Below, piece by piece: positions 1 through 10,679 of a DNA stretch of 64,000 nt. Every line of letters begins with the position of its first letter. Position 1 is the stretch's first letter. The notes under the pieces were generated by a model. It searched no databases. It saw only the letters and a program-made list of their open reading frames with translations, and was not told the DNA's origin. Origin of the DNA: Blastobasis lacticolella (lineage: Eukaryota > Arthropoda > Insecta > Lepidoptera > Blastobasidae); assembly GCA_905147135.1 (NCBI GenBank), contig LR990044.1:14946122-15010121 (forward strand), written 5' to 3'. Position numbers and translations under genes: made by a program.

Positions 1-235
1 CCACTCTAATTTCGTAGACGCTATAGCCAGTGGCCAACGTAGATGACGAAGTGTAGAATTTTTTGTTTTAGTACTAGACAGGCATTTGACCGCCATCTCA
101 TCTGTTGGTAAATGACGATGCGGCCGAAGTTGGAGCATGCCCGTCTTGGAACAGACTATTTACTCATTCATTCAAATACCGTTGCCAACTGAGTTAGACA
201 ATAGCCCCCACTGGTGGTAAGTGGTTCTAGTAAAT
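1..235 (-). mobile_element. LINE family A relative with a second family A copy inserted
   Basis: 5-60 and 181-232 match, in the same order, 38535-38590 and 38605-38650 (GACGCTATAGCCAGTGGCCA, then GTTGCCAACTGAGTTAGAC). Between them 61-180 is another family-A 3' end on minus (ATTTGACCGCCATCTCATCT, GACGATGCGGCCGAAG), with its poly(A) side as the T-rich run at 58-69. The flanks are non-coding 3' sequence. Confidence 0.65.
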
Positions 236-709
236 AACGCTTCCCTCCCATCACTTGGCATCGTATCGCGAGTTATTGTATGTCGTGTTGTTATTACTGG
301 GACGGTGTTGATCGCGAAATTATGCAATTTGCGGTCTCCTCGCTTATCCGTTGCGGCGTGAATATTATACACAAGTGCTTTCTTATTATTTAAGTGAGCC
401 GCGGTTTTAGTTAAACGGGTTGCGTTTGTTTGCGCTGCGTACCCTGTGTTGCCTCTCTTTGAAATCCCAAGGGCATTTAAAAAGAATAACATTACAGAGT
501 GCCAACCGGCTCCCGAAACGTTGAATAAATTCAAGACCTTTGTCAAGCTCGGTCGCTTTGCCATGTAAGGAGACACGAGTGGCGAGCTCCCTGCGGTGCT
601 GAAGTTCGGCTAACCTCAAAGTCCAGTTCCCGGACTCTGTGTTGCTTGACTCTGGTGTTCCATCTCGCAAGCATGCTATCACTACCGGTACCGCTTCTTC
701 GCATACAGG
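172..709 (-). other. Unrecognised overlapping open frames
   Basis: Two minus-strand open frames overlap. One (407 to about 709) reads VIACLRDGTPESSNTESGNW and ATRVSLHGKATELDKGLEF. The other (172-576, 134 codons) reads TKTAAHLNNKKALVYNIHAA and FAINTVPVITTRHTITRD. Composition is protein-like and less AT-rich than the surroundings. The first frame is open right up to repeat F. I recognise no family; no splice sites are convincing. It could be a mobile-element relic, a candidate exon or chance. Confidence 0.25.
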
Positions 710-710
710 T

Positions 711-916
711 CATCATCATCACAGCCAATGACAGGCCACTGCAGGATCGCAGTGTTATAAATATAGCAATGAAAACGCTGCTGCCCATTTTCCAGCCTTC
801 GGAGACTCTAGATCTTTTACCTCGACGACATTTGTCGCCTTGTACGACACCCACGAGTGTAAGGGGTTAGTGCTGTTCTACTCTGCCGGGCAACAGTGGT
901 GTCACACCACACGGCC
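711..916 (-). mobile_element. Repeat F, internally deleted
   Basis: Both ends are present (GGCCGTGTGGTGTGACACCA; GGCTGTGATGATGATG), but the segment containing GCCAAGCGTGGAGATTATGG is missing. Confidence 0.7.
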
Positions 917-1002
917 TACACATAGGTATTTGTCTAAAAATAACTCATATTTAATAATATTCTTCATCAACACAACAGCCCCGATCAGACCATCAGATTT
1001 AG

Positions 1003-1100
1003 ATACTCTAAATGGTGAATAGGCTGTTACATGACGGGCATGCTTCATTTTCGGCCGCATCGTCACTTACCACCAGGTGCTAAGGCGGTCAAATGAGCTT
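1003..1100 (+). mobile_element. LINE family A, 3' end
   Basis: GGTGAATAGGCTGTTACATG, TCGGCCGCATCGTCACTTAC, CACCAGGTGC, then GGCGGTCAAATG. The RT tail corresponds to RVNRL...SSAASSLTT. Confidence 0.7.
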
Positions 1101-1105
1101 GGAAG

Positions 1106-2125
1106 GTGAGTCCACACAGTGCTAAAAATAGGTAGATACGTATGATGAAAAACGATGCCGTCAATTTTCTGGTCTACGATATTTGTTCTATCGCTCTAGA
1201 ATCAATAGATTAGTGTAGCGCTTTATTCTATAAGTAGGTAGGCGGCCTCCAGACACCAAAAGCCAAATAATTACTCATTAACAAAACAAACACAACCACA
1301 GCTTCACAAAGCAGTGCCCCAATCCGTTTACAAATTAAGTTTCCCGAAATCTCGTCTGATAACACGTAATTATTTAAACCAATCAATGCTCACATTTATC
1401 TTGCCCACTAATTTTGTCGGCTGATTTTGGCCCGCTTGGTCCATTTTTTGTGCGACGACAATAGACCCTTTTGTGGAAGCAGAGCCTCTCCAGAACATTT
1501 TACGTTTCTTTTCAATTCGTCTTTGTTAGACGGTATTTATTGCTTTGAAAAAAAAGAGAAGGAAAAAACATATTTTTTTGCTCTCCGCACTTGTCTCGCT
1601 TTGTTGCCAGAATGGACAGGTCCGAACAGGAATGTGTGAGCTGAAGCTAGCACAGGAATCGTGATTCTGCGAATTTTGTTGGTTATCTATGGATCGCGTA
1701 AAATCTATCGGGTATTGAAAATTATAGGTACCTATTTACAATTGTGTTTTTTATAAGTAACTAAAAGCTTATTTAGGTTATTAAGGATACCTAACCTATG
1801 TCATGGCTGCGTTTTTATTTTTATTACGAAGACAGTCAAACCGAATATTTCATATATTAAACATCAGTCTGCAATATTAATGTAAGTATGACACTTCATG
1901 AATGTGAAGAGTTACTCTTTGGTAGAGTTCTTAATAATCGTTCTTAGGATCTTGCTTGTAGCGCCATCTATGTTCACCGCGTGTTAATTAGTTTATTACA
2001 CAGTATTCTGTCCTTTCTTCCTATAAAGTCCGTGACAATAAGTACCCACCGACAAGATTATTAAAATGCAGGTAGATAGGTACATATAACGGGGTTAAAA
2101 AATATGGGAATCTACGAAAAGTCAC
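1106..2125. other. No recognisable feature
   Basis: AT-rich sequence without protein similarity, pol III boxes or clear repeats. Confidence 0.5.
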
Positions 2126-2129
2126 TTCA

Positions 2130-2471
2130 GAGAGGTAAGGCATAGCGGGGTATCTCGTTCCAATTGGAGCCGCCCGACTGGGGAAGTACCTCCACCTTAC
2201 AGAATATCGCAGCTAAATAATACTCTTTTAAATAGTATTGTGTTTCTGCCGGTGAGTAAGGTTTTCAGTGCTCCATGGGGTGGGGATTTGGGGAACCGTG
2301 GCTTTGGCAGTGGAGTGGCATTTGCCTTTTGCTGCCAGAGCAACGTGTTATAGAGGTAGGCAACGCATTAGCGATACTCTTGGTGTTGCTAATGTCTATA
2401 GGCAGTGGTGACCACTTTCCATCAGGTGGCCCGCTTGCCTGTTTGCCCACCGTATGACATAAAAAAAAAAA
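2130..2471 (+). mobile_element. Composite SINE-like element (head + family C tail), copy 1
   Basis: The head starts near AGAGGTAAGGCATAGCGGGG and includes GCCGCCCGACTGGGGAAGTA. The 3' half (from about 2358) is the family-C LINE tail with CTTTCCATCAGGTGGCCCG, ending in a long A run (2461-2471). It is nearly identical to 24734-25086. No tRNA or 5S head was recognised, so SINE status is inferred from size and repetition. Confidence 0.75.
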
Positions 2472-3790
2472 CTTGCTTAAGGCAAATTTCTTAAGTCCAT
2501 GTAAAAAAGTATGGGTCGAAGAGAAACGATTATAATAATTATAATATGACGTTTCTACAGAATTCGTAGGTTACCTACTTAAACAAAAAAAAATTAACCA
2601 CTTTATTAGGCGTGTCCGGTAAAATTGCGAAGGTATCTTCAACAAGGGTGTAAGACGAATTGTAAAAAATTATTTAAAAATAATAAATAAAGAATAGGTA
2701 CTATATTTTTACAGGTACACTATTTTAGACGCCCTACATGGAAATCTCCTTTATTCTTCTTGAAATTTTTTGGCAACCATTACTCTTTATTTCTTGAACG
2801 TCTCCTATCGTTACTGCTTGCCTACGTAACGTTTCGGAGGACAAAAAAATGCACCGGAGCGCCAGTTCTCGCGTAAAAAGTAAACGAACACAAGCCATTG
2901 TCCCCTTATCCTAGCATAAATAAGGTGCAGTACGGAGCTGATTAGCATTCCTAGGCCATACTTTAAGGCGGCGCGTCGCGGTAAATTTTGCCCAGTAATA
3001 AATCCCATAGACGGCGTTGAAAGTGGCCCGAGCGGCGCGCACGCCTATTAGTCTTGTGTTTTATATACGCAAGTTGGATTTACGCATACACATGGAGCAT
3101 GTTATCCTCTTTCTAGTGCTTATAGCTAATGCTGTAAGAGCTAATATCGTAGGTACGGTTTTCTGTAAGACCTAAAATCGAGCTTATGGATAGGTTTTAA
3201 GTAGCTTTACATGCGTTGGTATTTGAATTGAATTTGTAACGTTATAATGGGTGTTTTGTGTAGTATTGTCCGTTTGGGTAGGTATGCCTAACACTATGCA
3301 AGAAATTATTTATTATAAAACTGTGTAGGTACATTGTTAGTGGTATAAAATGAATTAAAGCAAAACTTATAACAGTGTACCCAATATTAAATTATAATTT
3401 GGCGATTCAAATTTTGCAATTAACATTCATTTTAATTAAAAATGTCATAATAATATTTAAATAATGTCAAGAATTGAAATACTCATTGAAACTATAAAAT
3501 TATCTCTCAATTAATTACCATCAAGTATTTTAATATATTAGACGGGACTTCCACGCGACGTATGTTTTCGATTTGTATTCCCGAAGTATTTAATGTCACG
3601 AGACAACCGATTATAAATTCTTATAGCAGACACAATAACACTTTTATACATTACTGAGTCATTTGATTTAGAAATACAACAATCATGACAGTAATTACTA
3701 CGTAAATTGCCTCTAAGTGCTGATTTTTAAACTAAATGTTCTTGATGGTTAATCCCGCTAGAATATTTTCTAATTTTTTCGGGAAGCACG
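2472..3790. other. No recognisable feature
   Basis: AT-rich; only short homopolymer runs. 2811-3050 is somewhat richer in GC but encodes nothing I recognise. Confidence 0.5.
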
Positions 3791-3794
3791 ATTC

Positions 3795-3900
3795 TATTTG
3801 CAACACGATTGAAAGACCGATAACCGAGGTTAAGCAACGTTCGCAGAGTCGGCGAACTGGGTGGGTGACCGTTTCGTACTCGTAGCTTCTTCTGTAATTG
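3795..3900 (+). mobile_element. 5S rRNA-derived SINE fragment
   Basis: GATAACCGAGGTTAAGCAAC and GGGTGGGTGACCGTTTCGTA match the central part of 5S rRNA (box A GTTAAGCAACGT, box C GATGGGTGACC) and then depart from 5S. The departure (GTTTCGTACT) is shared with 31.9 kb, so this is a 5S-headed SINE rather than a lone 5S pseudogene. Confidence 0.65.
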
Positions 3901-3904
3901 GTAT

Positions 3905-5970
3905 GGTGATTGATTACGTATTTACTTCAATTACGTTATTGAATTATGCATAGCAAATTATACCAACATTATATCAACATTCGATATCTGTAAGTAAGTA
4001 TCTTGTGTTCCTTGTAAGTTGTATGCTACTGTAGATATTACCTACCTACAGTCAAATACGGAAACATCGCTAAAAGTATCTCCAACAAACGTTTGCGATA
4101 AACTGAATCAAGGTAAAAGGCTTCCTACTAATTCCGTTTCGCAACACACTTCAATGGTATCTAGACACGTGATTGGTATGATCAAAGAGGGCTCTAAACG
4201 CCTCACAGCCGTATTAAGGTCCCTTTGATCGTGCTCCTTGCGGTGTCTACACTTAAATGCGATCATGTTAGATTTACGTCCGTTCAATGGATTCCTGTTT
4301 CTGGGAAAACCTCGAACGTTCGATAGATTCGCAAGGTATTTGGTGGTATTTTACTAGTGCAGTATTTAGGTATAAGACATTGTCATAATTTATTTTGACA
4401 TTACAAAATCCATAAGCGTTCACATATATGAATTTAGTTGTACAAAAATTCAATGCTAAACTAAAACAAAGTAAGTGCAAACACACAAATACGAGTACAA
4501 TAAATCGTGAATTAATAATAATGAAATTGTTATAAATCAAACGAGGATGACAGTAAGTCATTGGCACTTCCTTTAATGTTTTAAGGATAATTATTAAACA
4601 ATGTTTTGTTAGTTATGTTACATACCGGTTTACAGTTTCATGTGTTTCGATTTTCTTGTAATACTTCCTGTTATGTGTGGCTTCGTATTTAGTATTGAAA
4701 ACTGTAGGACCTACTTGTAGTATAGTATTCACCTAAATGATTAATGCTATTTTTGATGCTTGTCAGACTCATGTTTATCCTTTTCTCTGTTGCCTGGAAG
4801 AGATAGATTGTAGCGCATTGCCCACAATGCTTATTTTTTTTTGTAATTTTGTATGCTATAATGAGTGTATCTATCTATGTACTACTTAAATTTAAATTTG
4901 GTAAGATTAAATTGTTGTAAGTTTATGAATGGTACAGCTTTTATTTTAAGCTGATGTATGTACAAGTAATTTGTAGCTCGCCTGTCCTATATCAGATAAG
5001 GAGATCCATTTTATTGTAATTAATTATCGATCTTCGTTCTTATTTTTACATTGGTGACAGACAATACGAGATGTATAATTATAATTTACTTATAATAATG
5101 AACCTATCGGAATTTAGGTAGGTAGGTTCTAATGTCAAAAAGATCTTTCATTTCAAAGTTGTTTCTAACTAGCGTCTCTAGGCGCACCCACGGCCCGCCG
5201 ACAATCCCTCGCAAGCACCCGACCATCCTTTTAATTGTCAATGAAAACATGGACACTGTAATAATAACACTTTATCTCCTCGCCCGAAGGAGCATTTTGC
5301 AGCAACGCTGTTTGCGCTCACTGGTGCCTACTTTGTTGGCAAAGTTGTTCGCAAGCTGATGCATATTCAGGTTGAGTCGAGGCAGTTTGTCCGCCAGAGA
5401 TAGACGGTGCCTTGAAGGCGTTTTATATGTGGAGTTCTCGTTTTTTGAATCCCCCAAGGAACGGTTGTGTTCTAAACTTTTAGGGAGTCGACTAAAACGT
5501 CTGAGACGGCTAATGTTTCTTAGGATTTTGAGAGCCAAGTTGATGGTGCTGTGTCGTAACGTAAGTTATTACTACGTTTCGCAGTGAAGTTGTTCATAAG
5601 CCTGAAATATTATACATTCCGTATTATGCTGTGCATACACACCCACGTTTGGTATAGAGTTAGGTGATTTACGGCACATTAAAGGTAAAGTCAAAGGTAA
5701 AGGTAAAACTAAGAATTTTGAAACTGCTGACTAATTAGCAATTTTCTTTTCGATTGATTATTTGATTGTTAATATAGTACGGAGGGCTTACAATGTTCTG
5801 GTGTCCGGTGTGGTAGGCGCCTGATGGCCTAGAATTACACTAACTACTTGTCTGCATGTAAGAGAAGGCGACTAAGAGATAAAGGGAGTTAGCGTCCAAC
5901 TGGCGAAATATACGTCCATAATAGTTACGGCTAAATACATCATCAACGCGCCTATATAACATGGCTTAAT
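3905..5970. other. No recognisable feature
   Basis: AT-rich. A minus-strand open frame at 5272-5538 (SRLRRFSRLPKSLEHN...) is basic and protein-like but unrecognised; a small GGTAAAG repeat lies at 5686-5708. Confidence 0.45.
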
Positions 5971-6135
5971 TAGAGTATCCAAGCATTTGACCGCCTTCTC
6001 GCTTTGTAAGTGACGATGCGGCCGAAGATGGAGCATGCCTGTCTAGGGACAGCCTATTCACTCTATCCTTGAAGGCGTCCAGGTTATAATGATCAGGGAA
6101 CACACTCGCACTGTTCCTCCATTCTCAGCAGGGAG
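5971..6135 (-). mobile_element. LINE family A, RT end plus 3' end
   Basis: Minus strand encodes DHYNLDAFKDRVNRLSLDRH and APSSAASSLT, the last coding residues of the family, followed by the 3' end (GGCGGTCAAATGC). Upstream RT sequence is lost or unreadable. Confidence 0.75.
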
Positions 6136-6139
6136 GCGT

Positions 6140-8880
6140 ACCTATGTCTGGTCCATTTCTGCGTTGATTGATTCATCGAATTGTCACAACAAATAAACCA
6201 GTTAGGAATACACCATTTAGGTCATAGAGAAAATATTTACTAACGTAATAGAGCAGCCATCACTAACAAAAATATTGTACCAACCTGTCACGTGCGGGAG
6301 GTGCGGGGGGAGGCTGCTAAGTCATAGAATGACCGATGAAATGTTATCATTTTCTTTATTTTTGGCCCTCGAATGGTTCGTACAGTTTTTAATGCACAAG
6401 ATGGCGTTTTTTTGAATATCCAAGCCACTGTCAGATTGGTCCGCGTCGCGCAATGTCTCAGAACTGACTGCGGCCACTGTTGTCCATGGACCGCAAAGCG
6501 TGGTTCAAAGAAAATACTTGCGGTGTCTCCTCTATTACTTTAGTAAATATGTTCTCTATGATTTAGGTATACTCTCGTATGACTTTATGGACTGTGAACC
6601 GCAACTACGAAAACTTATAGCCACGCTAAATATGTAGAAAGGAGTACCCGCGATGAGCTTGCGTATTATTCAGTTTGCTGTTTACGACCGCTCGCGGGTT
6701 TGATGCCAGCCTAGCAACGTAGGTTACGTACACACAGCAACACAGCCCACCCATCACCAGTGTAAAATGAGCTGGCATCGGTATGGTTGCGCATACAGAT
6801 CGGAGACGGTGAAAAGTCTGAGGTAGGTTGAGGCGGGGTGTACCACGTTTTATGGTTCGCCTGGGAATCTGGCTGAGCGTATGCGCTTTGGTTAGCGGCT
6901 GCATACGTTCAGAGCCCGCTTGAATGGATAATGGAATACCTATGGTGTTTGTCCGCTGAGATTATCATTAATAGCTCGGTCTTGTCTAGTAACTTCAGGA
7001 AAAGCGTTACAAACACAGAAATTGAAAAAAGATTTTAAGTGGTTACAAATGGTTTGTGAGAGTTCTAAAATAAGAGAATGTAAAAAAAGAAAATGACGGT
7101 TTCCTTCTAGTTTCCAAGTGCATTGGCCTTTCCAGCCTAATTATCGTCATTGACAGCTTGATTGATTTTGATTGTAGTACCAGGGGTGACTTACACTTCT
7201 AGAAAGGCTTCTTCAGTAAGTTTAATATCGTACCAAGTCCTAGTGACTGACAGACTGTGAGGGCGCCGTAGGGTTTTCTGTCATCGAGTACAAGAAAAAT
7301 TTTACTATGTATCGATAGTAGAGTTTTTGGAGACCCACAGAAAGTTGGTCTGTTCGTGCAAAACCTGGCAGAAAAATAAAATATATTATTTTATTGACCC
7401 AGAATTCGACTTTACAGTCTATACGGTGTTTTTGATTTAAACAAAACAATATTTAAGAAGAAAGTAAGCAAGTGACGTTTCGATACATGTAGGTACTAAC
7501 ACCCTAAATGTTAAACTAATTTCGATATCCACTTAATCGACAGTTTCGAAGCTATTGAAGTTACATAGGGCAATTTAAGGCAAAATATGACGCAATCTGT
7601 CCTCTTAGGAAGTAATATAATAATCTTTAATAAACTTGCAAGGAGTAAGACGCATACTTACGCTTAGATAAAACTCTAAATCTAAAATCTGGAACATTTC
7701 CGCAATCAGTCTTTCTTTGTTGAAACTATCTGTTTTTACCAGATTGCGACAGAAGGAGGGTTAAGATTTCGGGCGTCTGTCTATTTCTTTGCTACCGGAT
7801 ACATTTCGGAGAGTGCAATGGCACTGCCCAATCTAATACCCCAATCTTCGTTCCACCACCAAACGAGGAGAGCCTCGGCGAAATGACAGTGTTTTACAGT
7901 CGATATTACAAGGATTATATATAGCATAGGTAATCATAATTACAGTCATTTAAACATAGTTTAGAGCCGTATTGTCATTAAATTACTTACAACTTATTTT
8001 CATATCCTGCCTGAATCGTTGAATGGTGCTACGAAACAAATTCTTCGCAATCCGTACCATGGAAGTACACTCAGTTTTTCCATTTAGAGTAGGAAATTTA
8101 ATATATATACCAGTATACCTACATAATATATGAATTAGGTACGCATTAATAGTAATAATAAACCGAGTAACCAGTATCCCAGCGGTAGACCTTGGTCTAC
8201 CTCAATTAGCCAACGAATCAGCAGACGCACCTAACGAGTGGCGACCTCATTGCGATGCTAAAATACGACTAGCCACAAAGAACGGTCACCCATCCACTTA
8301 CCGGCACCAGTGTGAGTTGCTTAACTTATGTTATCCGTTCACGCACGCTGCCTCTGACTGGGGCTAATTTAGTAGGCAATAAAAACTAATAAATGCCATT
8401 AAAATGTGACGATATAATAGTTCAATTTGCGGCATCTTCAATAGAGAGCTGTCCCCGATATAGCAAAAAAGAAACTTCAATTCCGTACGATTAACCTTGC
8501 GGAGTTTGCAATTTTTATCCTCTCCCGCCATTTCCGCACATAGATGAGAATATGATGAGTTGAATGGCACTAATATGTCGACATTACTGGACTACGGGTA
8601 CTATTACGCGTACAGGATGTTTAAAATACTACGGGTATGCACACCGCATAGATACCGTATGGATGCGTGTTTTTGCGAGACCCTATACAATTCAGCAGCC
8701 TGATGAATTTACTTGTTCTTATAAATCATATAAAGGTAAATTTTAATTTAAAATGACAATGTAACAGGTAAGATATTTACCTATCTACACAATTAATAAA
8801 GTCTAGCTGTTGACTTTTCGTAAGAAGGAATTAATAACAGAGTTTATGGTTTGGTTTTTCAGTAGGTTGATAATAAATGA
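6140..8880. other. No recognisable feature
   Basis: No protein family, repeat pair or promoter recognised. 6690-6910 is GC-richer than its flanks with an open minus frame (6626-6904) that matches nothing I know. Confidence 0.45.
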
Positions 8881-8883
8881 TTT

Positions 8884-9000
8884 AATGCCGTAGTTTAGAC
8901 ATTGCGTTTTTGTCGTAGTTTAGGCCCTCCGCCGTAGGTAACATTGCGTTTTTATCGTAGCTTAGATACTCTGCCGTAAGTAACCTTGCGTTTATGTGAG
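8884..9000. repeat. 42-bp minisatellite, about 2.5 units
   Basis: The unit contains TTGCGTTTTTGTCGTAGTTT and CGCCGTAGGTAAC, with later versions TTGCGTTTTTATCGTAGCTT and TGCCGTAAGTAAC. Confidence 0.6.
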
Positions 9001-9411
9001 AGTTACAACTATTTTACATCAAACTACAGCAAAACACGTTCTACTATATATATTAACGGACTTTCCTCCTCCATACAGCATTGTGTTTTATGTGAGTTAC
9101 GTAAACTACATAGAACATCTACATACATATTAATGGAATAAAAAAAAGAACGTTATACAATTAATCTCTGTGTCATATCATATCCTCAACAGTAAAAAAT
9201 CCTTGTGACAAACCATTGTTGGTTTTAGTGCACATAAAAAACTAAACACGCTGTATATTTATGGCTGTATTCGTAATGAAATGGTCGGCTCTATTGTGCT
9301 TTAATAGTCGTATTTAATGCGACGTAGTTCGCGAATCTAACGCCATTCATACACAACATACAGACCTACATTCAGCTTATGTGAGAATGTAGGTACATCG
9401 TTGTAGGTGTG

Positions 9412-9690
9412 ATTATAAATAAATAATAAATAAATATTCGTGGACAAATTCACACAGCGCCATCTAGCCCCAAACTAAGCAAAGCTTCTACTATGGGTCT
9501 AGGTAACTGATATACTTCTTAAATACTTTTTAAATACATACTTATTATATATGTATATAATAAGTATGTATATTAGAACACCCAGACCCGTAACTGAAAT
9601 TAAAATTCATCATGTCAATTTCTGCCCGGCTGGGAATCGAACCCGGGACCTCTTGCGTGGCAGACCATTGAACCACTCAGGTCGTCAAAA
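9412..9690 (-). mobile_element. tRNA-headed SINE G, full-length copy
   Basis: Minus strand begins GACGACCTGAGTGGTTCAAT with a pol III A box (TGGTTCAATGG) and, 23 bases later, a B box GGTTCGATTCC. Both fit the tRNA promoter consensus. The body contains TTTGGGGCTAGATGGCGCTG and the tail is an AATAAAT-type repeat (9420-9440). The anticodon region does not make a sound tRNA. Compared with the 45.7-kb copy it has an internal palindrome, at 9534-9571. Confidence 0.8.
9534..9571. repeat. Perfect 17-bp inverted repeat inside SINE G
   Basis: ATACATACTTATTATAT (9534-9550) and ATATAATAAGTATGTAT (9555-9571) around ATGT. The 45.7-kb SINE copy has only the left arm. Confidence 0.85.
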
Positions 9691-9977
9691 CTGTAGGTAT
9701 GCTTAATTCACGTTTTCTTATTCCCAAATATATTTCCGAGCGAAAATCATTTTTGCCAGTGTATAATACTAGAAATTAGAAAAGTTCTCGCGACATTTTT
9801 AACAAGGTAGTACCTCAAAATTACAAGGTGTACCTTATAGAAATAAAAGGAACTAGAGACAGATATTACAAGTTTTACTCTAGTCCAGTCAATATATTTG
9901 TTAATGATGGTTAGTATATTCATTCCCAAAGGAGCCTGAACTAGTTTCGGAGGGAATCGCTTAGTAGTTGTATATCT

Positions 9978-10120
9978 TTTTTCTTTTTTATGCCATTAAG
10001 GTGGCAAACAAGCTTACGGCCTGCCTGATGGTAAGCAGTCACCGCAGCCCATGGACGTTTGCAATACCAGAGGCATCACCCACGCGTTGCCGACCCCGTA
10101 AAAACCGTTAACCCACCCCC
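9978..10120 (-). mobile_element. LINE family D, 3' end
   Basis: Minus strand: GGGGTCGGCAACGCGTGGGT, ATTGCAAACGTCCATGGGCT, TTACCATCAGGCAGGCCGTA, TTGTTTGCCACCTTAATGGC. The poly(A) side is the T-rich stretch at 9978-9989. Confidence 0.75.
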
Positions 10121-10220
10121 GAATAACCGCGATAGTTTTAAACATTATGAATCTCTTAGGTTTTGGCTTACTCACTCTACATCCCTTTTTTGCTTTATGT
10201 TCTGGGCTATGTATTTATAG

Positions 10221-10673
10221 TTATTGAGAGCAAAACCTGTTGTTAACTGTAAAACATTGCAGGTTTGGATGCACATCATCATCATCGTCCTTAGCCCAGC
10301 CTCTGCCAGGGTCCGTTTTCCTACTCATTCTTCTCCACTTTACCCGGTCCTCGGCATCCTCGCGTCGTAAGCCGTTGGCTCTTGCGTCGGTGATGTCAAC
10401 CCATCGGTTCGCCCACGGGCCCTGTTTCCTAATACCGGCATGTTTCGGCACCTATTTCCCACGTACCCCTGAGTGATCAATCCAGCACAGGCGAGCCTCC
10501 TCGTTCTTATCTGCGATAACCCTCACGCCATGGCTGCCACGGATGTATTCGTTACGTACTCGAACGAGTCTCGTAACTTCGCACATCCACCGCAGCATTT
10601 TCATTTCGTTAGCGTGGCGTTCGCGAACGAGTTTCGTCAGCGCTAGCCAAGGTATAAATAGCATACAATCCAA
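10221..10673 (-). mobile_element. GAT-tailed LINE, RT C-terminal remnant
   Basis: Minus-strand fragments read EMKMLRWMCEVTRLVRVRN, EYIRGSHGVRVIADK, EEARLCWIDHSGVRG, then, past a stop at about 10450, ANRWVDITDARANGLRRED and DRVKWRRMSRKTDPGRGWA, ending in a run of Asp codons from a GAT repeat (10270-10286). This order (LRWMCG.TR..RVRNE, W.GH, RP..RW.D, WR) is the usual C-terminus of endonuclease/reverse-transcriptase LINEs, probably RTE-like. In place of the usual WFGH block it has WIDHSG. It is 5' truncated and has an internal stop. Confidence 0.8.
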
Positions 10674-10679
10674 TCAAAT

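Noticed and set aside
3795..3900. 5S rRNA gene
   Set aside because: Only the central promoter region resembles 5S, and the flanks diverge into sequence shared with 31.9 kb. Called a 5S-derived SINE instead.
9630..9690. tRNA gene on the minus strand
   Set aside because: Pol III A and B boxes are present, but the sequence continues into a repeat body shared with other loci and the cloverleaf arms are poor; it is a SINE head. The same holds for 45910-45985 and 56520-56570.
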